Part shown: one piece after another, positions 36,901 through 47,557 of the stretch
How the letters are laid out: every line of letters begins with the position of its first letter
Numbering within the stretch: the first letter of the stretch is position 1
Origin: Rutidosis leptorrhynchoides
Taxonomy: Eukaryota > Streptophyta > Magnoliopsida > Asterales > Asteraceae
Reading direction: 5' to 3'
Assembly (NCBI RefSeq): GCF_046630445.1
Contig: NC_092339.1
Coordinates: forward strand, 311,859,501-311,923,500
DNA: 64,000 nt
Made by a program: the position numbers and the translations under genes
The notes under the pieces: generated by a model
What the model saw: only the letters and a program-made list of their open reading frames with translations
The model's database searches: none
Told to the model about the DNA's origin: nothing

Positions 36901-38501
36901 TAAGGGATTTCCTTTTTCTCGTACAATGCAAATTGCATTTTTGTAACATACGATTTCTGCTCTCTCCTTTTTTCAACCAATCCATACCGATTATCACATC
37001 AAACCTGCCTAACTCTATTGGTATGAAATCAATCTTAAATGTTTCGCTAACCAAATTAATTTCTCGATTCCGACATATATTATCTGCTGTAATTAATTTA
37101 CCGTTTGCTAATTCGAGTAAAAATTTGTTATCCAAAGGCGTCAGTGAACAACTTAGTTTAGCACAAAAATCTCTACTCATATAGCTTCTATCTGCACCCG
37201 AAACAAATAAAACATAAGCAGATTTATTGTCAATAAGAAACGTACCCGTAACAAGCTCCGGGTCTTCCTGCGCTTCTGCCGTATTAATATTGAAAACTCT
37301 TTCGCGGCCCTGCCCACTAGTATTCCCCTGATTCAGGCAATTTCTACAAATGTGGCCCGGTTTTCCACATGCAAAGCAAACTATGGCGGCATTATCTGTT
37401 CTGACATTATTTGTTCTTTTAATTCTGTTAAACTTTGGTCCGTAGGCCTCACACTTTGCCGCACTATGACCATTTCTTCTACACCTAGTGCAAAATGTCG
37501 TGCAGAACCCTTGGTGATTCTCTTCACACCTTTGACATGACTGTTTTTGGTTTTTGTTGCCATTGTTGTTATTGAGATTGTTGTTGGGATTGTTATTGTT
37601 GCTATTGTTGTTGTTGTTATTGTTGTTGGGACGGTTATTGTAGTTGTTGTTAGGACGTTTATTGAAGTTGTTGTTGCAATTGATGTTGCGGTTGTTGGGA
37701 TAGTTATTGCGATTGTGGTTGTGATTGTTGTTGTTGTATTGGTGACTCTTGTCATTGGTTTCTTTCCACTTTCTCTTGACTTGTTTCATGTTAGCCTCTT
37801 CAGTCGTCTGCTCTTTAATCCTTCCTTCGATCTGGTTCACTAATTTGTGAGCCATTCGACTTGCCTTTTGTATGGAGGCGGGCTCGTGTGAACTCACATA
37901 TTCTTGAATCCTTTCCGGTAACTCTTTTACAAATGCGTCGATCTTCTCTTCTTCGTCTTCGAATGTTCTGGGGCATAATAGGCACAATTCGGTGAATCAT
38001 CGTTTGTACGTGGTGATATCGAAATCTTGCGTTCGTAATCCTCTAAGATCTACCTTGAGCTTGTTGACCTCGTTTCTGGGACGATACTGCTCGGTCATCA
38101 ATTGCTTGAATGCTGACCACGGTAGTGTGTAAGCAGCATCTTGTCCTACCTGCTCGAGATAGGTATTCCACCATGTTAGCGCCGTACCTGTGAAGGTATG
38201 CGTAGTGTACTTTACTTTGTCTTCTTCAGTACATTTACTTATGCCAAACACTGATTCAACTTTCTTGGTCCACCGTTTCAATCCAATTGGACCCTCGGTT
38301 CCATCAAATTCCAAAGGTTTGCAGGCAGTTAATTCTTTGTCGGAGCATCCTACACGATTTCTTGTGAAATTAGTTCCACTGCTAGATCCAGAATTATTGT
38401 TAATTTGTCATCGCAGCCTGTACTGCGGCTATGTTTGCTGCAAGGAAAACACGGATGTCTTCCTCGCTCATGTTCAAATTCTGACGAGTCGCCGGTGCCA
38501 T
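36857..38501 (-). pseudogene. T2 gag and protease
   Basis: Gag starts at the ATG at 38501 (MAPATRQNLNMSEEDIRVFL). A one-base insertion near 38403 shifts the frame, which resumes as LEFDGTEGPIGLKRWTKKVE; a TGA at 37997-37999 and a shift follow. The capsid region is a retrotransposon gag domain (TALTWWNTYLEQVG, EQYRPRNEV). Then comes an Asn-rich low-complexity stretch of about 80 residues, and zinc knuckles CTRCRRNGHSAAKC and CFACGKPGHICRNC. The protease motif should be LFDSGADRS but reads LFVSGADRS, so the catalytic Asp is Val. IIGMDWL is intact, then the frame shifts into pol near 36900. Confidence 0.88.
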
Positions 38502-38917
38502 TTCCTTCAAAATAGCCAACTGAATCGAGTTAATCATACAGAATATTAAGAGTAGTCAATAGTATTTCGTAGCATAATATGAACTCATTTATAAAAGCTT
38601 TTTCTTCATATTAGCTTTTTATAAGTTTAAATTCGGGTACTACCTACCCGTTAAGTTCATACTTAGTAGCTAATATACAATTCAACTACTATAATTCATA
38701 TGAAAAACTGATTATAATAATATATCACATACAAATATTCTTCAAACTTACAACTTCGTTATATATTGCATATAACATGAAATATAGTACACTTTGATAC
38801 AGGACAGTTTTGAAGATAAATCTATTAATACGCAAGTTATTCAGCAAAGGAAATAAAAACACGTAATTCATAAGTCCAGAAACAAGTCATGCATTCTGGT
38901 TTTACTAAGACGACTTC
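38502..38917 (-). other. T2 region between F-box ORF and gag
   Basis: AT-rich non-coding spacer containing the conserved hairpin (38634-38650). Confidence 0.6.
38634..38650 (-). other. conserved hairpin CGGGTA..TACCCG upstream of T2 gag
   Basis: CGGGTACTACCTACCCG, 6-bp stem and 5-nt loop, 133 bp upstream of the gag start. The LARD keeps an equivalent (25886-25902), including the flanking 'tttaaat' and 'gttaa'. Confidence 0.6.
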
Positions 38918-39517
38918 TCATCCTTGGTCTTGTGGAAAATAACCGTTATGACTATTGGCTAGGCAGCATGTTGTAATGTCGTCAAAAGGATGAGGGTTTT
39001 GTAATGTCCAACAGCCCCGTAATAATCTAAAAACCTTGTTTCTCACCCCAACTACTGAATCCGTCACTTGTGGGAAGGTTTTATTTAAAAGTTGCAATCC
39101 GATGTTCTTTTTCTCACTTTGATAAGAAGCGAACATCACTAACCCGTAAGCATAACATGCTTCTTTATGTTGCATGTTAGAAGCTCTTTCTAATTCATGA
39201 AATCCTATGTTGGGATATGTTGAGTCAAAATAGGTTCTTAACCCGTAGTGTAAAATTGCATTTGGGTTCCCCACATTTAACGCTTTAAAGAAAACACGGC
39301 GTAACTTACGGTCTCCCCAATGTGATATACCCCACCTATCAAAGGAAAGACTTTTATAAACTAAGGCATTTCTGGAAAGTCTTTCAAATGTTTGACAAGT
39401 TAATTTTTCCATAATTAATTGTTCTGATGAATTCTGACCGACTCTAGACAAGATTTCCTCAATCATATCCTCTGGTAGGTCTTCTAAAATATTCGGTTGT
39501 CTACCCTTAACGTCCAT
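38918..39517 (-). CDS. F-box protein, At2g35280-like, captured in T2
   Basis: Intact ORF of 199 residues. Residues 11-50 form an F-box: LEDLPEDMIEEILSRV, then EKLTCQTFERLSRNALVYKSLSF. F-boxes bind SKP1 in SCF ubiquitin ligases, so a product would be expected to target proteins for degradation. Residues about 77-145 (GNPNAILHYGLRTYF..., GFHELERASNMQHKEACYAYGLVMF) resemble the Sel1/TPR-like helices of plant F-box proteins such as At2g35280. It lies in the leader of T2, same strand as gag, 137 bp after the acidic ORF, with no intron or stop. Host F-box genes are not normal parts of chromoviruses, so this is most simply a captured gene. I assign the subfamily from pattern memory only; expression and function are unknown. 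Confidence 0.75.
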   Translation of the reverse strand: MDVKGRQPNILEDLPEDMIEEILSRVGQNSSEQLIMEKLTCQTFERLSRNALVYKSLSFDRWGISHWGDRKLRRVFFKALNVGNPNAILHYGLRTYFDSTYPNIGFHELERASNMQHKEACYAYGLVMFASYQSEKKNIGLQLLNKTFPQVTDSVVGVRNKVFRLLRGCWTLQNPHPFDDITTCCLANSHNGYFPQDQG

Positions 39518-39654
39518 TTTGTTTTTATACTATAAAATAGACAAGGATTAGATTCGTAAAAGATAATTAACAAACAATACAAGCAATTTTTACATAGAAC
39601 ATAAAAGTACAAGCACACTACAATACATATAATACACAACATGATTACAACCCT

Positions 39655-40323
39655 CTAATCTGAATCAATGGTTTCTTCTTCTTCGAACTTGGTTCGTTTT
39701 TCTAATTTTCTAGGAATATATGGTGTTCCTCTAATACGAGCCGTCATTTTCCACAATGGTTTAGAAAAACCTGGTGGTTTAGAGGTTCCCGGGTCATTGT
39801 TACATTTTAGGAAATATGGATGTTGCCGATACATATAAAGTTCATCGGGGTTGGAATCGGGTTTCTCTATTTTTATACCTTTTCCCTTATTATTTTCTTT
39901 CGCTTTATTAAATTGGGTCGAGGTAATTTCTATAACATCATCGGAATCCTCATGGGGATCCGATTCATCGAAAAATTGGTAATCTTCCCAATATTTTGCT
40001 CCCTCGGTGAAAACACCATTGACCATTATTAACTTTGGTCCGTTGGTTGAGGATTTTCTTTTATTTAATCGAATTACTGTAGGTATCAATATTTCTTCCT
40101 CCGGAACCTCTTCTTCTTCTTCCGGTTCCTCCTCTTCCGGTTCCTTCTCTTCTGGTTCCTCTTCTTCCGATTCCTCCTCTTTCGATTCCTCCTCTTCCGG
40201 TTCCTCCTCTTCCGGTTCCTCCTCTTCCGGTTCTTCTTTAGGAATTTGTGAATCTTCCCAAAATATATTCGAATATTCATTATTATTAGGTGAATCGATG
40301 GGATTTGTACTAGTGGTAGACAT
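39655..40323 (-). CDS. acidic repeat protein ORF in T2 leader
   Basis: Intact ORF of 222 residues, the first after the primer site. It opens MSTTSTNPIDSPNNNEYSNI. Residues about 29-75 are tandem EEEPEEEEP-type repeats, almost all Glu and Pro with a few Lys/Ser. A mixed region follows (IRLNKRKSSTNGPKLIMVNG, AKYWEDYQFFDESDP), then ENNKGKGIKIEKP and an end rich in KR and acidic residues (RKLEKRTKFEEEETIDSD). The KR/KRKS patches could be nuclear signals. No family recognised. The LARD has a relic in the same position. The coding repeat makes long antisense Ser frames, which are artefacts. Confidence 0.6.
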   Translation of the reverse strand: MSTTSTNPIDSPNNNEYSNIFWEDSQIPKEEPEEEEPEEEEPEEEESKEEESEEEEPEEKEPEEEEPEEEEEVPEEEILIPTVIRLNKRKSSTNGPKLIMVNGVFTEGAKYWEDYQFFDESDPHEDSDDVIEITSTQFNKAKENNKGKGIKIEKPDSNPDELYMYRQHPYFLKCNNDPGTSKPPGFSKPLWKMTARIRGTPYIPRKLEKRTKFEEEETIDSD

Positions 40324-40518
40324 CTATCACACAATATCAAACACATTAAGAGGTTAATGTATCACATAATATTTATATGTTAATAATATATAGTTTCCAA
40401 CAAAAGTGTTAAGCAATCTTTTTTTATAGAAAACACGATCGAAGTCCAGACTTACAAATGTATCCTAACAAACTCGATAAGACACACTAATGCAAATTTC
40501 TAGTTCTCTAAGACCAAC

Positions 40519-40530
40519 GCTCGGATACCA
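40519..40530 (-). other. decayed primer binding site of T2
   Basis: The minus strand reads TGGTATCCGAGC, one change from the initiator-Met site. Its leader context (40440-40530) matches the LARD leader up to the primer site, so this is probably the original T2 site. Confidence 0.6.
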
Positions 40531-40532
40531 AC

Positions 40533-40768
40533 TGAAATACAGTTGGGGACAACCACCGTCCCACCCAGTGCCTTCCCAGCTAACCGCCTGGTGACCACTG
40601 AGTGTACCTCAGATACTGATTTTAGGGCCTGCCTCTCGGCTACTGCCAACCCTCGTAAGGGATCGCAAGGAGTAAGAGCCAATGCTTCGTCACAGGTAAC
40701 ACTGTGAGAACCTCCTTTACGACTAACCCGCCACACATGGACGGCGTTATACCAGCTCTGATACCAAC
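40533..40768. repeat. 236-bp insertion between T2 primer site and LTR
   Basis: The segment is bounded by repeats of 'gctcKgataccaactgaaat' and ends with a perfect primer site (40755-40766). It is GC-richer than its surroundings and matches nothing else in the window. Origin unknown: insertion, LTR-edge duplication or template switch. Confidence 0.55.
40755..40766 (-). other. perfect primer binding site next to T2 LTR
   Basis: The minus strand reads TGGTATCAGAGC two bases from the LTR end. Confidence 0.8.
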
Positions 40769-43700
40769 TGAAATGTCCCGTTCATATCGATTATAAACGT
40801 TCCATATTAATTGATTTCGTTGCGAGGTTTTGACCTCTATATGAGACGTTTTTCAAAGACTGCATTCGTTTTTAAAACAAACCATAACCTTTATTTTATC
40901 GACAAGGTTAAAAAGACACCACCTAGATTATCCAGAAATGATAATCTAAAAATATCACACTTACACACTACCAATACATATTGGTTTACAATATTAATAT
41001 GTTACAATAAAATAAATCTCGAATGCAGTTTTAAACAATATTATACAAGCATGCTGACACCAAATCTTGTCCACATATTAGCATGCAACAGCGGAAGCTC
41101 TTAATAATCACCTGAGAATAAACATGCTTTAAACGTCAACAAAAATGTTGGTGAGTTATAGGTTTAACCTATATATTTATCAAATTGTTATAATAGACCA
41201 CAAGATTTCCTATTTCAATATACATCCCATACATAGAGATAAAAATCATTCATATGGTGAACACCTGGTAACCGACATTAACAAGATGCATATAAGAATA
41301 TCCCCTATCATTTCGGGAAATTCATCGGACATGATAAAACAACATCGAAGTACTAAAGCATCCGCAACCATGGATGGGGTTCGTTAGGCCCAATAGATCT
41401 ATCTTTAGGATTCGCGTCAATTAGTAGATCGGTTTACTAATTCTTAGGTTACCAAGCAAAAAGGGTCATATTCGGCTTCGATCATTCACCCATAAAATGT
41501 AGTTTCATTTACTTGTGTCTATTTCGTAAAACATTTATAAAACTGCATGTATTCTCATCCCAAAATATTAGATTTTAAAAGTGGGACTATAACTTACTTT
41601 CACAGATTTTTACGTCGTCGTGAAGTAAGACTTGGCCACTGGTCGATTCACGAACCTATAACAAATATGTACATATATATCAAAGTATGTTCAAAATATA
41701 TTTACAACATTTTTAATACGTTTATGTTTTAAGTTTATTAAGTCAGCTGTCCTCGTTAGTAACCTACAACTAGTTGTCCACAATTAGATGTACAGAAATA
41801 AATCGATATATATATATATTATCTTGAATCAATCCACGACCTAGTGTATACACGTCTCAGGCTAGATCACAACTCAAAGTATATATATATTTGGAATCAA
41901 CCTCAACCCTGTATAGCTAACTCAAACATTACTGCATATAGAGTGTCAATGGTTGTTCCAAATAATATATATACATGGGTCGATATGATATGTCAAAACA
42001 TTTGCATACGTGTCTATGGTATCCCAAGATTACATAATATATTAGAATATATATATAATATAATATAAGTTAGCTAGGATATGATTTGTATAGAATTGTT
42101 ACAATATTTCCCGTAGCTAAAACAATAAAAAAATATCCAATCTTGTTTTACCCATAACTTCTTCGTTTTAAATCTGTTTTGAGTGAATCAAATTGCTATG
42201 GTTTCATATTGAACTCTATTTTATGAATCTAAACAGAAAAAATATATCTTTATAGTCGGAAATATAAGGTACAAGTCATTTTTGTAAGAGGTAGTCATTT
42301 CAGTCGAAAGAACGACGTCTTGATGACCATTTTGAAAAACATACTTCCACTTTGAGTTTAACCATGATTTTTGGATATAGTTTCATGTTCATAAGAAAAA
42401 TAATTTTCCCAGAAGAACAACTTTTAAATCAAAGTTTATCATAGTTTTTAATTATCAAACCCAAAACAGCCCGCGGTGTTACTACGACGGCGTATATCCG
42501 GTTTTACGGTGTTTTTTCGTGTTTTTAGGTTTTAAATCATTAAGTTAGCATATCATATAGATATAGAACATGTGTTTAGTTGATGTTAAAAGTTAAGTTA
42601 GAAGGATTCACTTTTGTTTGCGAACAAGTTTAGAATTAACTAAACTATGTTCTAGTGATTACATGTTTAAACCTTCGAATAAGGTAGTTATATATATATA
42701 TTAATCAAATGATGTTATGAACATCATTACTACCTCAAGTTTTCTGGATAAATCTACTGGAAATGTGAAAAATGGATCTAGCTTCAAAGGATCTTTGGAT
42801 GGCTTGAAAGTTCTTGAAGCAGAATCATGACACGAAAACAAGTTCAAGTAAGATTTCCACTCGAAATAAGATTGTTATAGTTATAGAAATTGAATCAAAG
42901 TTTGAATATGCGTATTACCTTGTATTAGAAAGATATCTTACTGTAAATAATAAAGATTTCTTGAGGTTGGATGATCACTCTACAAGATTGGAAGTAAGCT
43001 AGCAAACTTGGAAGTATTCTTGATTTTATGAAACTAGAACTTGTAGAATTTATGAAGAACACTTAGAACTTGAAGATAGAACTTGAGAGAGATTAACTAG
43101 ATGAAGAAAATTGAAGAATGAAAGTGTTTGTAGGTGTTTTTGGTCGTTGGTATATGGATTAGATATAAAGAATGTGTAATTTTGTTTACATGTAAATAAG
43201 TCATGAATGATTACTCATATTTTTGTAATTTTATGAGATATTTCATGCTAGTTGCCAAATGATGGTTCCCACATGTGTTAGGTGACTCACATGGGCTGCT
43301 AAGAGCTGATCATTGGAGTATATATACCAATAGTACATACATCTAAAAGCTGTGTATTGTACGAGTACGAATACGGGTGCATACGAGTAGAATTGTTGAT
43401 GAAACTGAACGAGGATGTAATTGTAAGCATTTTTGTTAAGTAGAAGTATTTTGATAAGTGTCTTGAAGTCTTTAAAAAGTGTATGAATACATATTAAAAC
43501 ACTACATGTATATACATTTTAACTGAGTCGTTAAGTCATCGTTAGTCATTACATGTAAGTGTTGTTTTGAAACCTTTAGGTTAACGATCTTGTTAAATGT
43601 TGTTAACCCATTGTTTATTAAATCAAATGAGATGTTAAATTATTACATTATCATGATATCATGATGTATTAATATATCTTAATATGATATATATACATTA

Positions 43701-44054
43701 AATGTCGTTACAACGATAATCGTTACATATATGTCTCGTTTCAAAATCATTAAGTTAGTAGTCTTGTTTTTACATATGTAGTTCATTGTTAATATACTTA
43801 ATGATATGTTTACTTATCATAATATCATGTTAACTATATATATATATATCCATATATATGTCATCATATAGTTTTTACAAGTTTTAACACTCGTGAATCG
43901 CCGGTCAACTTGGGTGGTCAATTGTCTATATGAAACGTATTTCAATTAATCAAGTCTTAACAAGTTTTATTGCTTAACATGTTGGAAACATTTAATCATG
44001 TAAATAATAATTTAATTTAATATATAAAAACATGGAAAAGTTTGGGTCACTACA
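40769..44054 (-). repeat. 5' LTR of T2
   Basis: 3286 bp, TGAAATGTCCCG ... GGGTCACTACA on the plus strand. 41100-41600 is homologous to the LARD and solo LTRs (same order of blocks: 'gagaataaacatgctttaaa', 'ggtgaacacctggtaaccgacatt', 'agatctatctttagg'). 43058-44054 matches the truncated 3' LTR. Short ORFs inside are spurious. Confidence 0.85.
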
Positions 44055-44186
44055 ACGCGCACCCTTATGTGTGCGCTGAGCGCACCAAGCTCAGATCAGT
44101 CTCTGACCTTTGTTTAAATACACAAGGTCACCCACACTTCATGTACCCTATTTACACTGCTGTACAATAATTATTCGGGTCTTACA
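44055..44186 (-). repeat. 3' LTR of T1, first 132 bp only
   Basis: Matches 50941-51073 with a few changes ('gtgtgcgctgagcgcacc', 'ataattattcgg'). The remainder is missing where the T2 LTR ends at 44054. Confidence 0.85.
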
Positions 44187-45282
44187 ACTCTCCCCCACTT
44201 AAATCGGAGCGCGTCCTCGTGATCCAAGCCGCTTGATAAGAGGGAAGATAAACCAACACGAACTCTTCGGGCTCCCATGTAAACTCGGAACCTTTACTAC
44301 GACACCATTGAACCTTATAAGTTCTCACCTCTTTATTCCTCAACCTTTTGACCTTCTCATCGAGTATAGCAATTGGCTCCTCAATATACTCTAACTTATT
44401 TTTTAGCTCAATCTCGTCTAATGGCACCCAAGATGAATCATCTGCAAGACACTTACGGAGATGGAAAACATGAAATGTATTATGGATCCCCGCAAGCTCT
44501 TCGGGAAATTCCAAACGATACGCAACTCCACCAACACGAGCTAAAATTTTAAAAGGACCAATAAATCGAGGAGCTAACTTTCTCCATTTTCGAAACCGAA
44601 TAACACCTTTCCATGGCGAAACTTTAAGCATCACCATGTCACCTTCTTGGAACTCAATTTGTCGTCTAAGCTTATCGTCATAAGATTTTTGTCTATCTTG
44701 AGCCTTTTTCAAATGAGTCCGAATCATATCAATCTTGATATTCGTCTCTAAAACCAAATCGGTACTCCCGATTTCTCTTTGACCAACTTCACCCCAACAA
44801 ATCGGAGTTCGACACCTCCGCCCATAAACCATCTCATAAGGTGGCATCCCGATACTAGTATGATAACTATTATTGTACGAGAATTTCACCAAGGGAAAAT
44901 GCTCATCCCAACTACCACCGAAATCAATAAAACACACCCGTAACATATCCTCTAATGTTTGGTTCGTACGTTCGGTTTGACCGTCCGTTTGAGGATGGTA
45001 CGCCGTGCTCAATTTCAATTGAGTACCCATATCTTCGTGAAACTTTTCCCAAAACCGAGATGTGAAACGAGTATCTCGATCCGAAATAACAGATATAGGA
45101 ACCCCGTGTCTCGATATCACCTCCTTGATATACAACTTAGCCAAGGTCTCCAACGATATCGCTTCCCGAATGGGAAGAAACAAGGCACTTTTCGTCAGTC
45201 GATCAACTATTACCCAAATCGAGTCAAATTGGGTTCTCGCTGTCTTTGATAACTTTGTGATGAAATCCATGGTAATGTGCTC
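44182..45282 (-). pseudogene. T1 pol: integrase catalytic core and chromodomain
   Basis: Minus-strand frame of about 362 residues. Catalytic Asp in MDFITKLSKT, Asp in VISDRDTRF, Glu in GQTERTNQTLE; GPFKILARVGGVAYRLEF; C-terminal chromodomain YIEEPIAILDEKVKRL...YKVQWCRSKGSEFTWEPEE. The last residues SGGEL are encoded by the PPT itself, and the TAA stop (44182-44184) lies in the first bases of the LTR. A TGA in place of Trp (45283-45285) separates it from the zinc-binding part. Confidence 0.9.
44188..44200 (-). other. T1 polypurine tract, inside the pol frame
   Basis: The minus strand reads AAGTGGGGGAGAG before the LTR start TGTAAGACCC. It encodes Ser-Gly-Gly-Glu of pol. Confidence 0.8.
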
Positions 45283-45811
45283 TCATTTCCATTTCGGAAT
45301 TTCTAACGGTTGTAACTTACCATACAGCTTTTGGTGTTCGGCTTTCACTTGCAAACACGTGATGCATTGTTTAACATACTTAACAACATCACGTTTCATG
45401 CCCGGCCACCAATACTCTTTCCTCAAATCAAGATACATTTTCGTCGCGGCCGGGTGAATGGAATACTTTGACTTATGTGCTTCATCAAGTAGCACTCGTC
45501 GATGATCACCTATTTTAGGCACCACACTCTTCCTTGAAAAGATAACAAACCATGCGGACCTAAGGTAATAAACTCCGTTTGGCCCACAATACGTTCCTCA
45601 TGCTTGTTGTTAACAAAAGCTTCAATTTGAGTCTCGCCAAGCTTTACAAGAAAATCGTTAGTAATAATCATGCGTAACGATCCTACTCGTATCGCCGGAT
45701 GTTGACTCTTCCAACTTAGCGCATCCGCTACCACATTCACCTTACCCGAATGATAAAGTATCTCACAATCTTAATCTTTCACCACATCCATCCATCTACG
45801 TTGACGATAAT
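45283..45811 (-). pseudogene. T1 pol: RNase H end and integrase zinc domain
   Basis: Pieces in two frames: RRWMDVVKD, GKVNVVADALSWKSQ (RNase H end; normally ADALSRK), then VPKIGDHRRVLLDEAHKSKYSIHPAATKMYLDLRK..WWPGMK...CITCLQVKAEHQ with the HHCC zinc site intact. A frameshift near 45515 and in-frame stops near 45770 and 45826 break it. Confidence 0.85.
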
Positions 45812-47068
45812 TTAAATCTCATTGATCAAAAGATTTTTTAAGCTCTTGTGATCCGAATAAATCGTACACTTGACACCGGACAAGTAATGGCGCCAAATTT
45901 TCAACGCATGAACCACCGCCACCAATTCAAGATCGTGAGTTGGGTATCTTGTTTCGTGTTCCTTTAATTTTCGAGAGGCATAAGCGATGACTTTACCTCT
46001 TTGCATTAGAACACACCCGATCCCATTTAAAGAAGCATCACAATAAACCGTCATGTCTTCTACACCTTTCGGCAAAACTAACACCGGAACTTGACACAAC
46101 TTCTCTTTTAACAATTGGAAAGCAATTTCTTGTTCGTTTTCCCAATTAAATCTCGCGTTCTTTCTCGTTAACTTTGTCAATGGAGAAGCGATTTTAGAAA
46201 AGTCTTGGAAAAACCGACGATAATAACCGGCCAATCCAAGAAAACTTAGGATTTCCGTAGGCGTAGTCGGTCGTCCCCAACTCTTCATCGTCTCAATCTT
46301 CCCCGGATCTACTTGAATACCATCTTTGTTCACAATATGACCAAGGAATTGAACTTCCCTTAGCCAAAATTCACATTTGGAGAATTTTACATACAGCTTC
46401 TCCTTCCACAACGTCTTCAACACACCACGCAAATGATGTTCATGTTCCTTCATTCTCTTCGAATAGACAAGTATGTCATCAATGAACACAATTACCGACT
46501 TATCGAACATAGGTTGGCACACTCGGTTCATAAGATCCATGAATGTCGCCGGTGCATTCGTAAGACCAAAAGGCATAACTACAAACTCGAAATGCCCATA
46601 ACGCGTTTGAAAGGCCGTTTTCTCAATATCTTCCTCACGGACCCGCATTTGGTGATAGCCGGACCATAAGTCGATTTTAGAAAAGTAAGTCGCGCCTTGG
46701 AGTTGATCAAACAAATCATTAATCCGAGGCAATGGATAACGATTCTTGATTGTCACCTTGTTCAACTCACGATAATCAATGCACATCCGCATACAACCAT
46801 CCTTCTTCTTCACGAATAAAACTGGAGTGCCCCATGGTGAAGCACTCGGTCGAATAAAACCCTTTTCAAGCAACTCTTGGGTTTGATTTAACAATTCTTG
46901 CATCTTCGTTGGTGCTAAACGATAAGGAGTTTTAGCAATGGGAGTAGCCCCCGAAACCAACTCAATGCGAAATTCAACCTGTCTTTCCGTCGGAACACCC
47001 GGTAATTCATCCGGAAAAACATCTTCGAATTCACTAACCACCGGAATTTCACGAATGGATAGTGGCTA
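45812..47068 (-). pseudogene. T1 pol: reverse transcriptase and RNase H
   Basis: Frame of about 409 residues on the minus strand: [92 protein letters not shown], catalytic FIDD ([13 protein letters not shown]), [20 protein letters not shown], then RNase [16 protein letters not shown] and YSDHKSLKN. All RT blocks are present. It is cut off from protease by a TAG (47066-47068) and ends by frameshift near 45830. Confidence 0.9.
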
Positions 47069-47557
47069 TTCACGAGTATCAACTACATGAGTAAGAAAAG
47101 CCATGCCACCACTAACAAGAAAACGACGTGCTCGTGCATAAGTGCATAATGGCACAAGTCTTCTCCGTCTCTCGCCGTGAATAATTAACTCTCCCCCACT
47201 TGGGGTCTTCACACGAATAGATTTTTCATGGTATGCAATATCGGCTCTATAACGATCGAGCCAATCCATACCAATGACAATATCAAATTCACCCAAGGTC
47301 ATCGGGATAAGATCAATTTTAAACGTTTAGGAACCAAACACAATATCACAATCATTACACACATCAACCCCTATCACCGTCTTACCATCCGCTATTTCGA
47401 CTTCTACTGGATGACTTAACTTAGCTAGCAGTTTATCAAGTTTAGACACAAATCTTGGAGAAACAAACGATAAATTAGCACCGCTATCAAATAGGATCCT
47501 TGCCGGATTAGAGTTAACCATGAAAGTACATGAGACAACTTCGTATGATTGCTTGGC
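47066..47557 (-). pseudogene. T1 aspartic protease
   Basis: Minus-strand frame continuous with gag apart from stops at 47558-47560 (TAG) and 47327-47329 (TAA). The active site ILFDSGANLSFVS is intact, followed by VEIADGKTV and FDIVIGMDWLDRY. Each stop could come from a single base change. The enzyme would cleave the polyprotein. Confidence 0.85.

Larger units (their letters stand above)
32716..44054 (-). mobile_element. Ty3/gypsy chromovirus 'T2' (Tekay-like) with extra ORFs
   Basis: Minus-strand element: 5' LTR 40769-44054, primer site, acidic ORF, F-box ORF, gag with zinc knuckles, protease, RT, RNase H, integrase ending in a chromodomain, PPT, then a 3' LTR truncated to 1.17 kb. The order PR-RT-RH-INT with a chromodomain defines a chromovirus. 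Gag-pol carries several frameshifts and stops and a lost protease active site. The leader with two additional ORFs is not a standard part of this lineage. Confidence 0.85.

Noticed and set aside
37381..37755. Thr/Ile-rich 124-codon frame
   Set aside because: Alternate frame of the same Asn-rich gag stretch.
37547..37843. Val/Ile-rich hydrophobic protein on the plus strand, looking like a membrane protein
   Set aside because: Antisense of the Asn-rich stretch of T2 gag.
38918..39517. F-box ORF as an ordinary host gene
   Set aside because: It lies inside the T2 element between primer site and gag, on the same strand, with element leader sequence on both sides.
40007..40357. Ser/Gly repeat protein on the plus strand
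   Set aside because: Antisense shadow of the Glu/Pro repeats of the acidic ORF.
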